Shown here one piece after another: positions 5,491 to 14,234 of a stretch of DNA of 22,889 nucleotides; within the stretch, counting starts at the first letter, position 1, and each line of letters begins with the position of its first letter. The notes below the pieces were generated by a model, which made no database searches, was not told the DNA's origin, and was given only the letters and a program-made list of their open reading frames with translations. A program made the translations under genes and the position numbers. Origin of the DNA: a virus; IMG/VR virus record IMGVR_UViG_3300024509_000312, positions 1-22,889 of that record, one strand, 5' to 3'.

Positions 5491-7576
5491 GTTGTTCTAT
5501 TACAATCTGATTAGAAACTTCTGTAGAGTAATCAGAGTAATCGCTCCAGTCCCCGGTACCGGTCCAGGAATGATCAAAGGACCAATCGATATTGTTATTG
5601 AGATGTTTTTCTTCTTCGATCATAGCTACATATTCCGGCCAGTCTCTACCATCTATACCCCACCAAGGTTTAGCCAAACGCCTTGCTCTCACAGCAGCAT
5701 TGCTGGTCATTCGACTAAAGTCTTGTGCAAAGAACGGTCCTTGTCTTTCTGGCTCAGCATATTCGTTGTATTCATAGGTTTGTTTAAACTTCCATTTGAA
5801 ATCAGCTGACCATTTTCCGTCTTCTGTTATTTCAAACTTAAAGTCAGCATGATACGTACCTGAGCCATACTGATTACCAAACTCAGCAGAATCTAGATCG
5901 GGACTAAATCGAAGATTAAATCTATAACCACCCTTTGCCCTCCATAGAGTTCTTAGCAATGGCCAGATCTCATTAACCAGACCATCGGCATAAGGATTGA
6001 TGGTTGTTTTTATGATGTTATAATCAAACTGCTCATAACTGACTTCTCTGTCCTGCTCATTATCATAGATAATATCATAATGATATTTCTTAAGATTTGG
6101 CCTTACAGGATAGGTGATTTTCTTGCTGCCAATGATTTGATCTAGATATATGCTAATACATTTTACACGCATCAAAGTGTGTGTTCCGCCTAATCTAAAA
6201 TCTTTTGTGATCCAATGTCCGAGATATTTGTGATAAGAAAGATTAAACTTATCAGGATTTTGACCTGTAATAGTTTCAGGACCCTGCCCAAATCCTATAC
6301 CTGTACTCATGTTCCTAATATTCATGTCTCTGTTACGCCAGAGAAACGTCATAGTGTCTGCATAGTCTTGATATGACTCTGTCGGAAATGCCACTATCCA
6401 GTTAGTGGCTGCTTCAATACCAACAGTCTTTCCGTCTCTAAAGTTTTGTTCCATTTCTGCAATAGTGACACCTTTGGCCATATCATCTAGAACTTTTTGA
6501 CTGCCAGATTCACAACCATAGTTTAGATAAACACAGCCGCTATCAGCTAGATCCTTCATATACTCTAGATCCATACGACCGTCACATCTCGCATATCCTG
6601 TCCACTTAATGTCAAGTCCTTTAGCAATAACTCCTTTAGCGAACGCCCGAAGCTCTTTTAAGTTGCCGTTGACAAGGCTGTCAATAAACCAAAAGACTCT
6701 AGTTCCTTTTTCGTGATAGAGGTAATCTACTTCTTCAAGAGCATCAATGGCCATGCGTTGGCGATATTTCCAAAAATGTGTTTCTTCACAGAATGTGCAT
6801 TTAGCTATACAACCTCGACTAAGTTCTGTAGTAACGCCATTTGGAATCCTATAGAGATTAAAATCAATATTAGAATAATCTGGCATAGGAAACTTGTTAA
6901 GATTTAATCGTTGATCTTCGGGCTGAACTATGTACTGTTGTTCAGGATGTTCGATGCTATGTTCTATCTCGTCTAGTATTTTTAATATAGCTTCTTCGCC
7001 TTCGCCGTTTACTACATAATCATAGTATTCTTCTTTGACAAAAAATCCCTTCTGTACATTAGGACCACCAACTGCGATCTTAACTGTTGGTAACTTCTTT
7101 TTTAACTCTTGAATCATCCATTTAGTAGGTTCTTCATTCATCTGGTAGACGCTGAAGCCAACAAGAGTAGGATTGTAATCAACTATTTCATCTAATACAG
7201 TTTTAAGATAAGGTTCTAGATATTGATGTATCTCTTGGTAGTTATCGCCGCACCAGCGCCATATGGTTGTAGGATCCCAAAGTTTATAATCTAGTTTAGA
7301 TTTGATTTCTTTTTCATAGAATCTAAAAGATTTAATGTTGGCATCTAATACCTTGCTTGCATAACCTGCTTGCCGAGAAACTGCCGATAGCCTGCACAGA
7401 TTAAAAGGAGGAAACTCTGCTGCCCACTGTGGTAGCAGTACTAACATCAGCTTAGTCTTGCGCTCAGCCTGCTGTATAACAACCGTAGTCGTATTTCTTT
7501 GTTCTACAGGTTTAGCATATTGAGCTATAGCCTTGAGAGTCGTTATATGTTTATCATTGCCTTCTTCGTAGGGCAT
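5471..7576 (-). CDS. B12-binding-domain radical SAM protein with long C-terminal extension
   Basis: The 701-residue protein opens with ~40 low-complexity polar residues, then a cobalamin-binding-type Rossmann region (PPFNLCRLSAVSRQAGY, ~56-72; LDAN; VGGPNV, ~169-174; NGEGEEA), then the radical SAM core with the Fe-S cysteines C256, C260 and C263 in CIAKCTFC. After the core (about residue 450) come 250 residues rich in aromatic and acidic side chains that are not part of the standard family and hold no motif I know. Such B12-dependent enzymes methylate or rearrange unactivated carbons, or act on lipids and cofactors. The substrate is unknown; in this context a sugar or lipid-linked glycan is plausible. 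ATG 7576 has GGAG nine bases upstream. One base separates it from the stop of the previous gene of the train; its end overlaps the plus-strand cassette by 20 bp. Confidence 0.88.
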   Translation of the reverse strand: MPYEEGNDKHITTLKAIAQYAKPVEQRNTTTVVIQQAERKTKLMLVLLPQWAAEFPPFNLCRLSAVSRQAGYASKVLDANIKSFRFYEKEIKSKLDYKLWDPTTIWRWCGDNYQEIHQYLEPYLKTVLDEIVDYNPTLVGFSVYQMNEEPTKWMIQELKKKLPTVKIAVGGPNVQKGFFVKEEYYDYVVNGEGEEAILKILDEIEHSIEHPEQQYIVQPEDQRLNLNKFPMPDYSNIDFNLYRIPNGVTTELSRGCIAKCTFCEETHFWKYRQRMAIDALEEVDYLYHEKGTRVFWFIDSLVNGNLKELRAFAKGVIAKGLDIKWTGYARCDGRMDLEYMKDLADSGCVYLNYGCESGSQKVLDDMAKGVTIAEMEQNFRDGKTVGIEAATNWIVAFPTESYQDYADTMTFLWRNRDMNIRNMSTGIGFGQGPETITGQNPDKFNLSYHKYLGHWITKDFRLGGTHTLMRVKCISIYLDQIIGSKKITYPVRPNLKKYHYDIIYDNEQDREVSYEQFDYNIIKTTINPYADGLVNEIWPLLRTLWRAKGGYRFNLRFSPDLDSAEFGNQYGSGTYHADFKFEITEDGKWSADFKWKFKQTYEYNEYAEPERQGPFFAQDFSRMTSNAAVRARRLAKPWWGIDGRDWPEYVAMIEEEKHLNNNIDWSFDHSWTGTGDWSDYSDYSTEVSNQIVIEQPIQFYR

Positions 7577-7577
7577 A

Positions 7578-8750
7578 TCACAACTCCGTAATAAATCGTT
7601 TCTTAGACATCAACATGTTATAGTTATAATCACATATTTCACGAGCAGATTTAAGAAAGTTTTCTAGTTCTGTTTCTGAAAGATTACATAGTCTTTCAAT
7701 CTCGTCTAAAATCTTTAGCATACGTTTTCCGTCGTCTGTTTCAAGATCATAACTCTCATCGATAATAGAGGAAAAGGTTTTGTAACCCATTATTCTGTAT
7801 ATGTCTAAACTGTTAGGCACAGATACTAGAATAAATGGATGCTTCATAGCGATTGGCTTCCATGCTTTCTCACTTAAAAATCTCGCACTGTGGTACCACT
7901 CTTTTGTAAAATAAGTAGTTTCAGCTACAACACTAAAATAGGTATCTTCATAATATCTATTAGTGTCTATAGTCGACTCAGCCCTGTTAATATGTAGCTC
8001 TTCGGTATCTAGATACATAGGAGGCAGATTCTTTACTCCCTCAGCACGTTTAAGAATATCTAATATATCCTTGTCGTTGCGGAAGTAATGCATGAGCTCT
8101 GGCCATTTATGGTTCCATGTATCTCTCTGATCACATGGTCCGAAGCTGATGAACGCTTGTTCGATCAGATTCTTTCCATAGAGCAATGCTGTTAGAAAAG
8201 GTCTATGCAATCTCCAACGTCTATTAAGGTTTAGAAACTTTTTGTTATACTTTTTATTTTCTAATGTTCTTGGAAGTTGTTTTTTGTAAAGATGCAGTAC
8301 GGCATTCTGCAGATCCTGTTCAAAAACTGTATACCAGAATATTCTTATAGGATCTAGATTTAATTTCTTAGCGATATAACGACTGTATTCGCCAGCGTCA
8401 TACATATTAGTCAACAATATTATCTGAGATGCCGGAATACCATCTCTCATGACTATATTTTGATATATCGAATCTATAGCCCTCTCAAACGGCTCTAAGG
8501 TATTGTCTAATATCAAGAACGCTTGCTTGTTTACGATCCTACCTAACGACTCTTTGTCGATTAGATCTTTCATGTTATAGATTTTAAAACTATTCTCGCA
8601 CGAGAATAAAGCATACCATGCTTCAAAATCAAAACCCGGTTGCTGCGAAAGTGTATCGATCGCTGCTGTTTTATTATCAGTCCATGTGATTTTAGGATCA
8701 CTAGGATTATAGGTATTGATAAGAGGAATAGATTTATTGAGTAAGATCAT
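7578..8750 (-). CDS. Glycosyltransferase-like protein, shared family (copy 2)
   Basis: This 390-residue protein is the most typical of three related products. It carries KFLNLNRRWRLHR (171-183), an acidic ET pair at 278-279, FLSEKAWKPI (291-300), HPFIL (304-308), GYKTF (322-326) and DESYD (331-335), followed by a helical end that includes a Tyr/Asn-rich segment. The order of a basic motif, an acidic residue and a (S/T)EK..KP..G/HP loop fits the sugar-nucleotide-binding half of a GT-B fold, and the LNRR...HR motif is found, from memory, in viral and bacterial proteins annotated as putative glycosyltransferases. Sugar and acceptor are unknown. Its ATG shares ATGA with the stop of the SGNH-like gene, and there is no clear ribosome binding site, so it is probably translated by coupling. 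No signal peptide or membrane segment is seen, so it should act in the host cytoplasm. Confidence 0.7.
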   Translation of the reverse strand: MILLNKSIPLINTYNPSDPKITWTDNKTAAIDTLSQQPGFDFEAWYALFSCENSFKIYNMKDLIDKESLGRIVNKQAFLILDNTLEPFERAIDSIYQNIVMRDGIPASQIILLTNMYDAGEYSRYIAKKLNLDPIRIFWYTVFEQDLQNAVLHLYKKQLPRTLENKKYNKKFLNLNRRWRLHRPFLTALLYGKNLIEQAFISFGPCDQRDTWNHKWPELMHYFRNDKDILDILKRAEGVKNLPPMYLDTEELHINRAESTIDTNRYYEDTYFSVVAETTYFTKEWYHSARFLSEKAWKPIAMKHPFILVSVPNSLDIYRIMGYKTFSSIIDESYDLETDDGKRMLKILDEIERLCNLSETELENFLKSAREICDYNYNMLMSKKRFITEL

Positions 8751-9502
8751 AATCGATCATTCGGAGGTTGTCGAAAATGCATATCATCAAAGTTACGCAG
8801 AGCTTCCATTTTAGTTTGCTGTACATTTAACCAAGAGAATGTGTTAATGGACCATTCTTGATCAGGAAATAGTTTACTGAGATATCCAAAATGCTGCTTA
8901 GGGCTTGGATGATAGTCTGCACTTTGATGTCCTTCTTTGCTTATAGGATGTTGTGGCCAAACACCGTTACATTCTAAAGTTAAAATGTCAGGAAGTATAG
9001 CATCTAAGGTATCCTTATAATATTGTCTTAGCTGCGTTAGTTTATTTCTTTCTGTTGTTGTCTTGGCCTCTATCGTCAACGGAGACATGTTTAACATATA
9101 GTAATCGATTCCCAGATTATCTAAAAGATTTTTACTGAGTGTTATCATATTGATATCACGTAACAAATAACCGAAATCATCTGAAAACTTCATCACAAAC
9201 TGTTCATCGTAATAGTTTTGTGTATAGATATTTCCGGGGGTAAGCCATGTACCATTAATATACCTATCTTCTCTAGATACTGAACTCCACATTACCATTA
9301 CGAGATCGTCTTTGTTAAACTTATGTCTCTGATGTGCTTCTGTAAGCTGGCAAGCTATAAAAAGATTACCGCCACCGCTCTGTGCATAGTTTCTGTATTC
9401 AGGTATCTCTCTTCCTATAATGTCTGCCCAAGTCGGCCAGCCATAAGCAGTCATACTACATCCAAAAGCAAAAAATCTCTTATACTTTTTAAAATCAATC
9501 AT
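8747..9502 (-). CDS. SGNH-hydrolase-like protein (GDSL type), copy 1
   Basis: The 251-residue product shows the blocks of the SGNH/GDSL fold, a family of esterases, lipases and glycan O-acetyl transferases or deacetylases. Block I is FAFGCSMTAYG with nucleophile Ser16, block II is YAQSGGGN with Gly45 and Asn46 as oxyanion residues, block III is near VMWSSVSRED, and block V is ADYHPSPKQH with Asp196 and His198. Thus all four signature residues are in place. There is no signal peptide, so action is likely cytosolic. Beside glycosyltransferase genes, removal or transfer of an acyl group on a sugar is the simplest idea, but no substrate can be read. ATG 9502 has AGGA about nine bases upstream; the gene overlaps the neighbours by 4 and 8 bp. 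Confidence 0.76.
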   Translation of the reverse strand: MIDFKKYKRFFAFGCSMTAYGWPTWADIIGREIPEYRNYAQSGGGNLFIACQLTEAHQRHKFNKDDLVMVMWSSVSREDRYINGTWLTPGNIYTQNYYDEQFVMKFSDDFGYLLRDINMITLSKNLLDNLGIDYYMLNMSPLTIEAKTTTERNKLTQLRQYYKDTLDAILPDILTLECNGVWPQHPISKEGHQSADYHPSPKQHFGYLSKLFPDQEWSINTFSWLNVQQTKMEALRNFDDMHFRQPPNDRL

Positions 9503-10766
9503 TAAAATATTTTCCTGCGATATTTATGGTATCTACTAGATCTTCATGATAGAAATCTCTGCTGGCAGAAAGTTTAAGATTATGTTCTATAATAGGCATA
9601 GAATCGATAATGCGTCTTATTTTTTCTTCTCTAGGTAATGATATCCAATCTTGCAACACTTGGTGTGTAGCATAAAATCTTTCTGTATGATCTTCAATAT
9701 CATTATATGAGGGATCGATACCATTGAAATGTATATTAAAACCAAGCTCCTCGAGAGCTCGAAGAGTTCCTGCAGCAGCAAGTACAATCATCGGATGACC
9801 GTACGCCAAAGCCTTATATACTTTTTCTGTAAGAAACACAACATCTTCGTCAAACTTAGTTTCTGTAATAAAACTCATGAGACTATTTTTAAAAATGTCA
9901 GGGTTCACAGAGTTTGCGGCATTGTTTACAGACCAATCACCATCAACAAATATAGGATAGTTCTTTGATAATACCCTTTCAAAGGATTTCAAGTCTACAG
10001 AATCACCTAATATTTTAAGAGGTTGGTGTTCTTTAAATTTTATCTCATTGGCACTAACTATGCCGCTTGACAGCATTCCGGACACTGCTAAATGATATAG
10101 ATGCGCACTGCGATGATGTTTATATGTTCTGTTAAGACTATTGTAATCTTTAGCCAATGGGTTATGTATTGACTCGTATACTATTGGAACCGCAGGAGGT
10201 TGATGACCTCTATCTATGAAAATCCTACTGAAATGATTTGAATATTTTACATCAAATATTTTCGGAAGCCCCGTGTCTATCAACCATGATTCATATTGTT
10301 GTTCAATCTTTTTATTTCCCTGTATTATCATTACAGAACCTGCAGGCAAACCTTGTTTTTTCATAGCCTTGTAGGTAGAGAGAAATCCATCTTTTTTTGC
10401 AAAAAATGACCCGTCGTTAACAAACATGGATCCGCCTTCTCTATCTGCTGATATGATTATCTTAATCTGTTTTGTTCTAGCTAAATCTAAAATATTTTGT
10501 GGCAGGCATCTCAGGACATGTTTCTTTGGAACATCCGGGCCTTGAGCCATACCTGCCCACCAAACTGGATCACCGTTGACTTCTATAAAATACAGTCCGG
10601 GTTCTCTGATATGATTGATACCGAAATATGGTATCCTAAGATTTCCCAGTTCTGTTTTAAGTCTAGATCCAGGTGATGTCAACCAAAAATCGTTATCGCC
10701 GTTCTTTGAAAGGCTAACACAGTTAGGACTTGTAGGATGAAAGACATCGTCAAAATATATTTTCAT
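9495..10766 (-). CDS. Glycosyltransferase-like protein, shared family (copy 3)
   Basis: A 423-residue protein, with the C-terminal half related to the products at 4276-5490 and 7578-8750: SLNRTYKHHRS (~210-220), an acidic ITET (~300), FLTEKVYKALAYGHP (~311-325), LGFNIHF (~341) and DPSY (~351). The N-terminal half differs from both and includes an unusual stretch with EVNGDPVWWAGM and SADREGGSMF, which might hold the acceptor site. ATG 10766 is used because it gives the tidy MKIYFDD start; a GTG nine bases upstream would add MDS and cannot be excluded, as neither has a strong ribosome binding site. It overlaps the twitch radical SAM gene by 17 bp and the SGNH-like gene by 8 bp. Glycosyl transfer is inferred from the shared motifs only. 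Confidence 0.68.
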   Translation of the reverse strand: MKIYFDDVFHPTSPNCVSLSKNGDNDFWLTSPGSRLKTELGNLRIPYFGINHIREPGLYFIEVNGDPVWWAGMAQGPDVPKKHVLRCLPQNILDLARTKQIKIIISADREGGSMFVNDGSFFAKKDGFLSTYKAMKKQGLPAGSVMIIQGNKKIEQQYESWLIDTGLPKIFDVKYSNHFSRIFIDRGHQPPAVPIVYESIHNPLAKDYNSLNRTYKHHRSAHLYHLAVSGMLSSGIVSANEIKFKEHQPLKILGDSVDLKSFERVLSKNYPIFVDGDWSVNNAANSVNPDIFKNSLMSFITETKFDEDVVFLTEKVYKALAYGHPMIVLAAAGTLRALEELGFNIHFNGIDPSYNDIEDHTERFYATHQVLQDWISLPREEKIRRIIDSMPIIEHNLKLSASRDFYHEDLVDTINIAGKYFND

Positions 10767-11940
10767 AGAATCCACTTAACTCAGGAAATGTTTCTACAAA
10801 CTTCCTATTCCTAATGGAATCATAGTAATCTGTATGATGCTTAAACTGTTTCTGTAGATCAACATTTACCACAGAAGATTTTAAGTGTCTAATAACATTT
10901 TCTATCTGAGACTTTATATGCCCATTATACTGTCTATCTGAAAGTTTTTCAATAGCCAGCATCCTAGTTTTATCATCAAAAATGCTGAAACTATAGAAAT
11001 CTGGATTGATCAAAGAATAAAAGCTGGCTGTGGTTTTTGAATCTACAAGTTTATTTTGAAATAGGTAATCAATAAACTCCGGTAATGTCAATACATTAAA
11101 AATAGAAACTACTGATGCTATACCAAAATAAATGTGAGGACATTCAGATTTGACTGTTAAAATATTTTCTTCTATCTTCTTCCAGTCTGTTCCTTCCCTA
11201 ATATATTCTGCTCTATCACTCCAGCTGTCTAAGCTAACATTGAGATGTACATTAGAAAACTTCTTCCACATTTCTAACACTGATTTATTTTTAAAATGCA
11301 ATGAACTTAGATTTGTGTTGTATCTTATTTTTATGTCAGTATTATTTGTTTCAATGAGATACTCTAGCATATCATAATGCTTATCCATCAACAAAGGTTC
11401 GCCACCTGCAAAATATATTTCCTTAACTCCGGTTATATGAGGTTTAAGTTCTTCATAAAGTTTATCGTTGTTATCTCCTCCGGCAAAGATATAAACTGGT
11501 TTTTTGTTTCCATTCTTGTTATCTTCTGTGGCCCAACTAGAACTATAGGTGCTAGAACAGCTTCTGCATTTAAAGTTGCAGATATTACTCCACCGTATAT
11601 CCAAATATTTTAAATCCATTTCGTCAAGAGATCCGTCTACATTAGTCTTATTAACCAACGGTATGTATTCTGCATAATCTCTATTGACTGATTGTCTAAA
11701 ACTATTAACTCCTGAATCTTCTGCATGATAACAAGACTGACACTCGTCACATCTTTTACCAGATAGCATATTCAACCGCATGGTTCGATATTTTTCACTA
11801 TTCCAAACATTCAGAATAGATTCTTTTTGCACATTGCCTAAAGGCTTTCTATGATTACCGATGCAGCAAGGCAAAACGTTTCCATCAGGGTTGGCATAAA
11901 AATGTATCCACGGCAATATGCAGAATGTATTAGAGGTCAT
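10750..11940 (-). CDS. Twitch-domain radical SAM protein, copy 1
   Basis: The 396-residue product matches the twitch-domain radical SAM family: an N-terminal Cys-rich module (Cys7, Cys25, Cys26, Cys64, Cys67, Cys70; FCILPWIHFYANPDG), a likely site for a second Fe-S cluster, followed by the radical SAM core with C121, C125 and C128 in CNFKCRSC, and GGEP at 179-182. The C-terminal end RKFVETFPELSGFYE resembles the end of the product at 12867-14234. Twitch and SPASM proteins often modify peptides or sugars with the extra cluster holding the substrate, but members of this family have no settled function to my knowledge. GGAG lies eight bases before ATG 11940. The gene overlaps neighbours by 11 and 17 bp and is flanked by an SGNH-like protein and a glycosyltransferase-like protein. 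Confidence 0.85.
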   Translation of the reverse strand: MTSNTFCILPWIHFYANPDGNVLPCCIGNHRKPLGNVQKESILNVWNSEKYRTMRLNMLSGKRCDECQSCYHAEDSGVNSFRQSVNRDYAEYIPLVNKTNVDGSLDEMDLKYLDIRWSNICNFKCRSCSSTYSSSWATEDNKNGNKKPVYIFAGGDNNDKLYEELKPHITGVKEIYFAGGEPLLMDKHYDMLEYLIETNNTDIKIRYNTNLSSLHFKNKSVLEMWKKFSNVHLNVSLDSWSDRAEYIREGTDWKKIEENILTVKSECPHIYFGIASVVSIFNVLTLPEFIDYLFQNKLVDSKTTASFYSLINPDFYSFSIFDDKTRMLAIEKLSDRQYNGHIKSQIENVIRHLKSSVVNVDLQKQFKHHTDYYDSIRNRKFVETFPELSGFYENIF

Positions 11941-12877
11941 TTATCCACTCCGCTTTGCGTAAAATATATTGAGACCACATTAAATGCGCATACTCATTAG
12001 GATGATGTGAATGTAAAAAGTTTCCGTGAATAAAATTATTAGATTTTTCTATTAGATCAACTTCTCTCTTTATATAAGGAAGCTCAAACTTAATGAACTT
12101 ATACAAAGATGATTTCATAATATCGTCTAACCATCCTATAGAATAAAATGACGGAGAAAAAATTCGATTTCCTAATATCTTAGATGAATACTCTATCCAA
12201 GTAGTATCAATAATCTTAAACTTATTATTCTTGAAGGTCGTGTTTATCCTACAGAAGTTTTTCCAAAGAACGGCATCGATATATACATTCTTATATTTTG
12301 ACAATATATCATTGTATTGAGTAAAAAATATTTCATCATATTTTTCTAACCAACACTCAAAAGTCATGGTCTTATCTGATTTCATTAAGTATTTTAAAGG
12401 ATGATCGGTTTGCTGAACTTTATTATTGATGGCGTTTTCTCTAGAGGGCTCAGTCATCTGCATAGAAACATATATCTTAGAATAACCGAGCGTAGTTACA
12501 TAATCCATGACCCTTTCTAGCTCAGAAAACATATAAAAGTTGCAGTTGCCCGGAACCGCATATTGATAAAGATCACAGTTAAGAGCGATGGCCATCCTAG
12601 GACCATAACAGTATTTTAGTTGAGCAGGAAGATTATATCTTTCTATACCTGTGGCAATTCCTTTCAATGTTTCACCATAGGTCCAACTTTCACCTATTAC
12701 AACCAACAGTTCGGTTTTATTTCTTTTAATAAAAAACTCTGTATTTTTAGCAGGCTTTTCGACCCAGTCAGGTTTTAAATTTTCATCATTATAGATGATA
12801 GAATCAACCCCATCTAATATATCGCAGTCACTTTTAAAAGATAGGTCGTCATGTATGTATTTTTTTCTAAGCTGCAC
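11930..12877 (-). CDS. SGNH-hydrolase-like protein with atypical triad, copy 2
   Basis: The 315-residue protein shows weaker but ordered SGNH blocks: VVIGESWTYGE with Ser64 as nucleophile candidate, YAVPGNCNF with Gly110 and Asn111 or Asn113, IYVSMQMTEPSRE as block III, and HSHHPNEYAHLMW near the C terminus with His292 as the basic residue. The Asp normally three residues before this His is His289 here, so the triad is incomplete or uses another acid. It differs clearly from copy 1 in length and sequence. No signal peptide is seen. The start is GTG 12877 with GGAG and a seven-base spacer. It is sandwiched, with 11-bp overlaps on both sides, between the two twitch radical SAM genes, which suggests joint action on one substrate. 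Confidence 0.66.
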   Translation of the reverse strand: MQLRKKYIHDDLSFKSDCDILDGVDSIIYNDENLKPDWVEKPAKNTEFFIKRNKTELLVVIGESWTYGETLKGIATGIERYNLPAQLKYCYGPRMAIALNCDLYQYAVPGNCNFYMFSELERVMDYVTTLGYSKIYVSMQMTEPSRENAINNKVQQTDHPLKYLMKSDKTMTFECWLEKYDEIFFTQYNDILSKYKNVYIDAVLWKNFCRINTTFKNNKFKIIDTTWIEYSSKILGNRIFSPSFYSIGWLDDIMKSSLYKFIKFELPYIKREVDLIEKSNNFIHGNFLHSHHPNEYAHLMWSQYILRKAEWINDL

Positions 12878-14234
12878 TACATAACTCCATAAAATCTATA
12901 AGCAAAGGAAATGTAGATCTAAAATCTGTTCCTCTGCGCAGATCGTATTCTTTAAACCAGTTGTAAAAGTCTCTACGACCTTCGTTAATTTTTTCTTCGC
13001 TATATTTTGCAGTTTCCATGTAATGGACCACACGCTTAAACTTTTCTAGTTCATAATCGCTAAACTTAGTACGATCATTATTATCTAGATTATTTTCGAT
13101 AAACTTTAAATGATTGTACATAAAAGGCATAAACTGATCTTTGGGCAATATATTCATGTCATATTGTAAAGGTTCTTTTAAGAACGGTGTATCAAATCTA
13201 ACACGTTGCCATTTATTTTGATCTGTTCCATTATACTTAATGCGCCATTCAATGATCTTTTCTAACAACGATTGAAAGTTTGTAACTGTTAGTATGTTAA
13301 AAGTTATCATGAAAGTGATAGGCAAAGAAGTTCTAGTTAGATATTCATTTAGATTTCTTTCCCAAACAGTTAGATCTAGACCAGTACGTATATATTCGGC
13401 CTGAGGTCCCCATGTATCAATGCTTGTGAATATTTTAAAATCTTTGATTTTTTTATTTTCAACTAGGTTGTTAACTTTTTCTATTAAACGATCTATCAAA
13501 ATAGGTTTGACACCAAAGTTGGTGTTGATGTTTAGTTCCAGATTAGGCAAAGGATTTTTTTCAAGATCCTCTAACAACCTCCATGTACTCTGCTGTATTA
13601 GAGGTTCGCCGCCTGTGATACGCAAGATAGTTAATGTCTTGCGTACTTCGGGCCACCAACGCCACCATGCTTCCACATAAGGATTATCCTCTTCTTCATA
13701 GATCTTAAACCAATCAATGTCATTTCTATGATTCTTTACCATAGTATAAGGACCGTGATCTTTGATCTCTTTATAATAACTACTACTGTGTTTAGGATGG
13801 CAATACCCGCATTTAAAGTTACATTCGTTGCCAAATGATATTTCAATATACTGTGGATTTATATTTTGATCCCAATCCCCGTCCTTGATTTGTGCAAATC
13901 TTTCGGGCGTGTAGATAGTAGAGTTTCGTTCTTTACGATCACTAATATAGTCCTCGCCCATTGCTTCGATATTCCAGCAATAGTTACAACCGCTAGGTTT
14001 TCCTCCATTGAGCATTTCAAGACGTTCATGTTTCTTTTGATTTGTGTTATGCAGAGCACCTGGATCTATAATGATTTCTTCTAAAGAGATCTTGTGTGGC
14101 GGCGGATGATAACAACTATGGGTTTCTCCGGTCTGCAAATAGATAGTGGTATGGTGCCATTTAGCTAGACAAAAGGTAGGCGATATTTCATTCATTATAG
14201 GAATGAATTTTTTAATCCTCGATATGTCGTTCAT
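12867..14234 (-). CDS. Twitch-domain radical SAM protein, copy 2
   Basis: The 455-residue product is a second member of the twitch-type family, diverged from copy 1. Cys22 and Cys41 (TFCLAKWHHT; HSCYHPPPHK) and Cys83 and Cys86 (GCNYCWNIE) form the N-terminal metal module; the radical SAM cluster is C138, C142 and C145 in CNFKCGYC, and GGEP is at 208-211. It ends with RRGTDFRSTFPLLIDFME, matching the copy 1 ending. A run of Trp residues (AWWRWWPEV, ~189-197) lies just before the GGEP strand. The role is unknown: peptide or carbohydrate modification in the host cytosol is the usual expectation. ATG 14234 is favoured over ATG 14195 because AGAGGA lies upstream of the first. It overlaps the large repeat glycosyltransferase gene by 23 bp. 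Confidence 0.86.
   Translation of the reverse strand: MNDISRIKKFIPIMNEISPTFCLAKWHHTTIYLQTGETHSCYHPPPHKISLEEIIIDPGALHNTNQKKHERLEMLNGGKPSGCNYCWNIEAMGEDYISDRKERNSTIYTPERFAQIKDGDWDQNINPQYIEISFGNECNFKCGYCHPKHSSSYYKEIKDHGPYTMVKNHRNDIDWFKIYEEEDNPYVEAWWRWWPEVRKTLTILRITGGEPLIQQSTWRLLEDLEKNPLPNLELNINTNFGVKPILIDRLIEKVNNLVENKKIKDFKIFTSIDTWGPQAEYIRTGLDLTVWERNLNEYLTRTSLPITFMITFNILTVTNFQSLLEKIIEWRIKYNGTDQNKWQRVRFDTPFLKEPLQYDMNILPKDQFMPFMYNHLKFIENNLDNNDRTKFSDYELEKFKRVVHYMETAKYSEEKINEGRRDFYNWFKEYDLRRGTDFRSTFPLLIDFMELCSAA

Noticed and set aside
5507-5535. Seven-base inverted repeat (CTGATTA / TAATCAG) after the plus-strand cassette
   Set aside because: The 15-base loop and lack of a T-run make it a poor terminator; it lies within the radical SAM coding region.
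9521-9528. CATAAATA (minus) before the first SGNH-like gene
   Set aside because: It is too close to the ribosome binding site for a normal leader and encodes part of the upstream gene; chance match is as likely.
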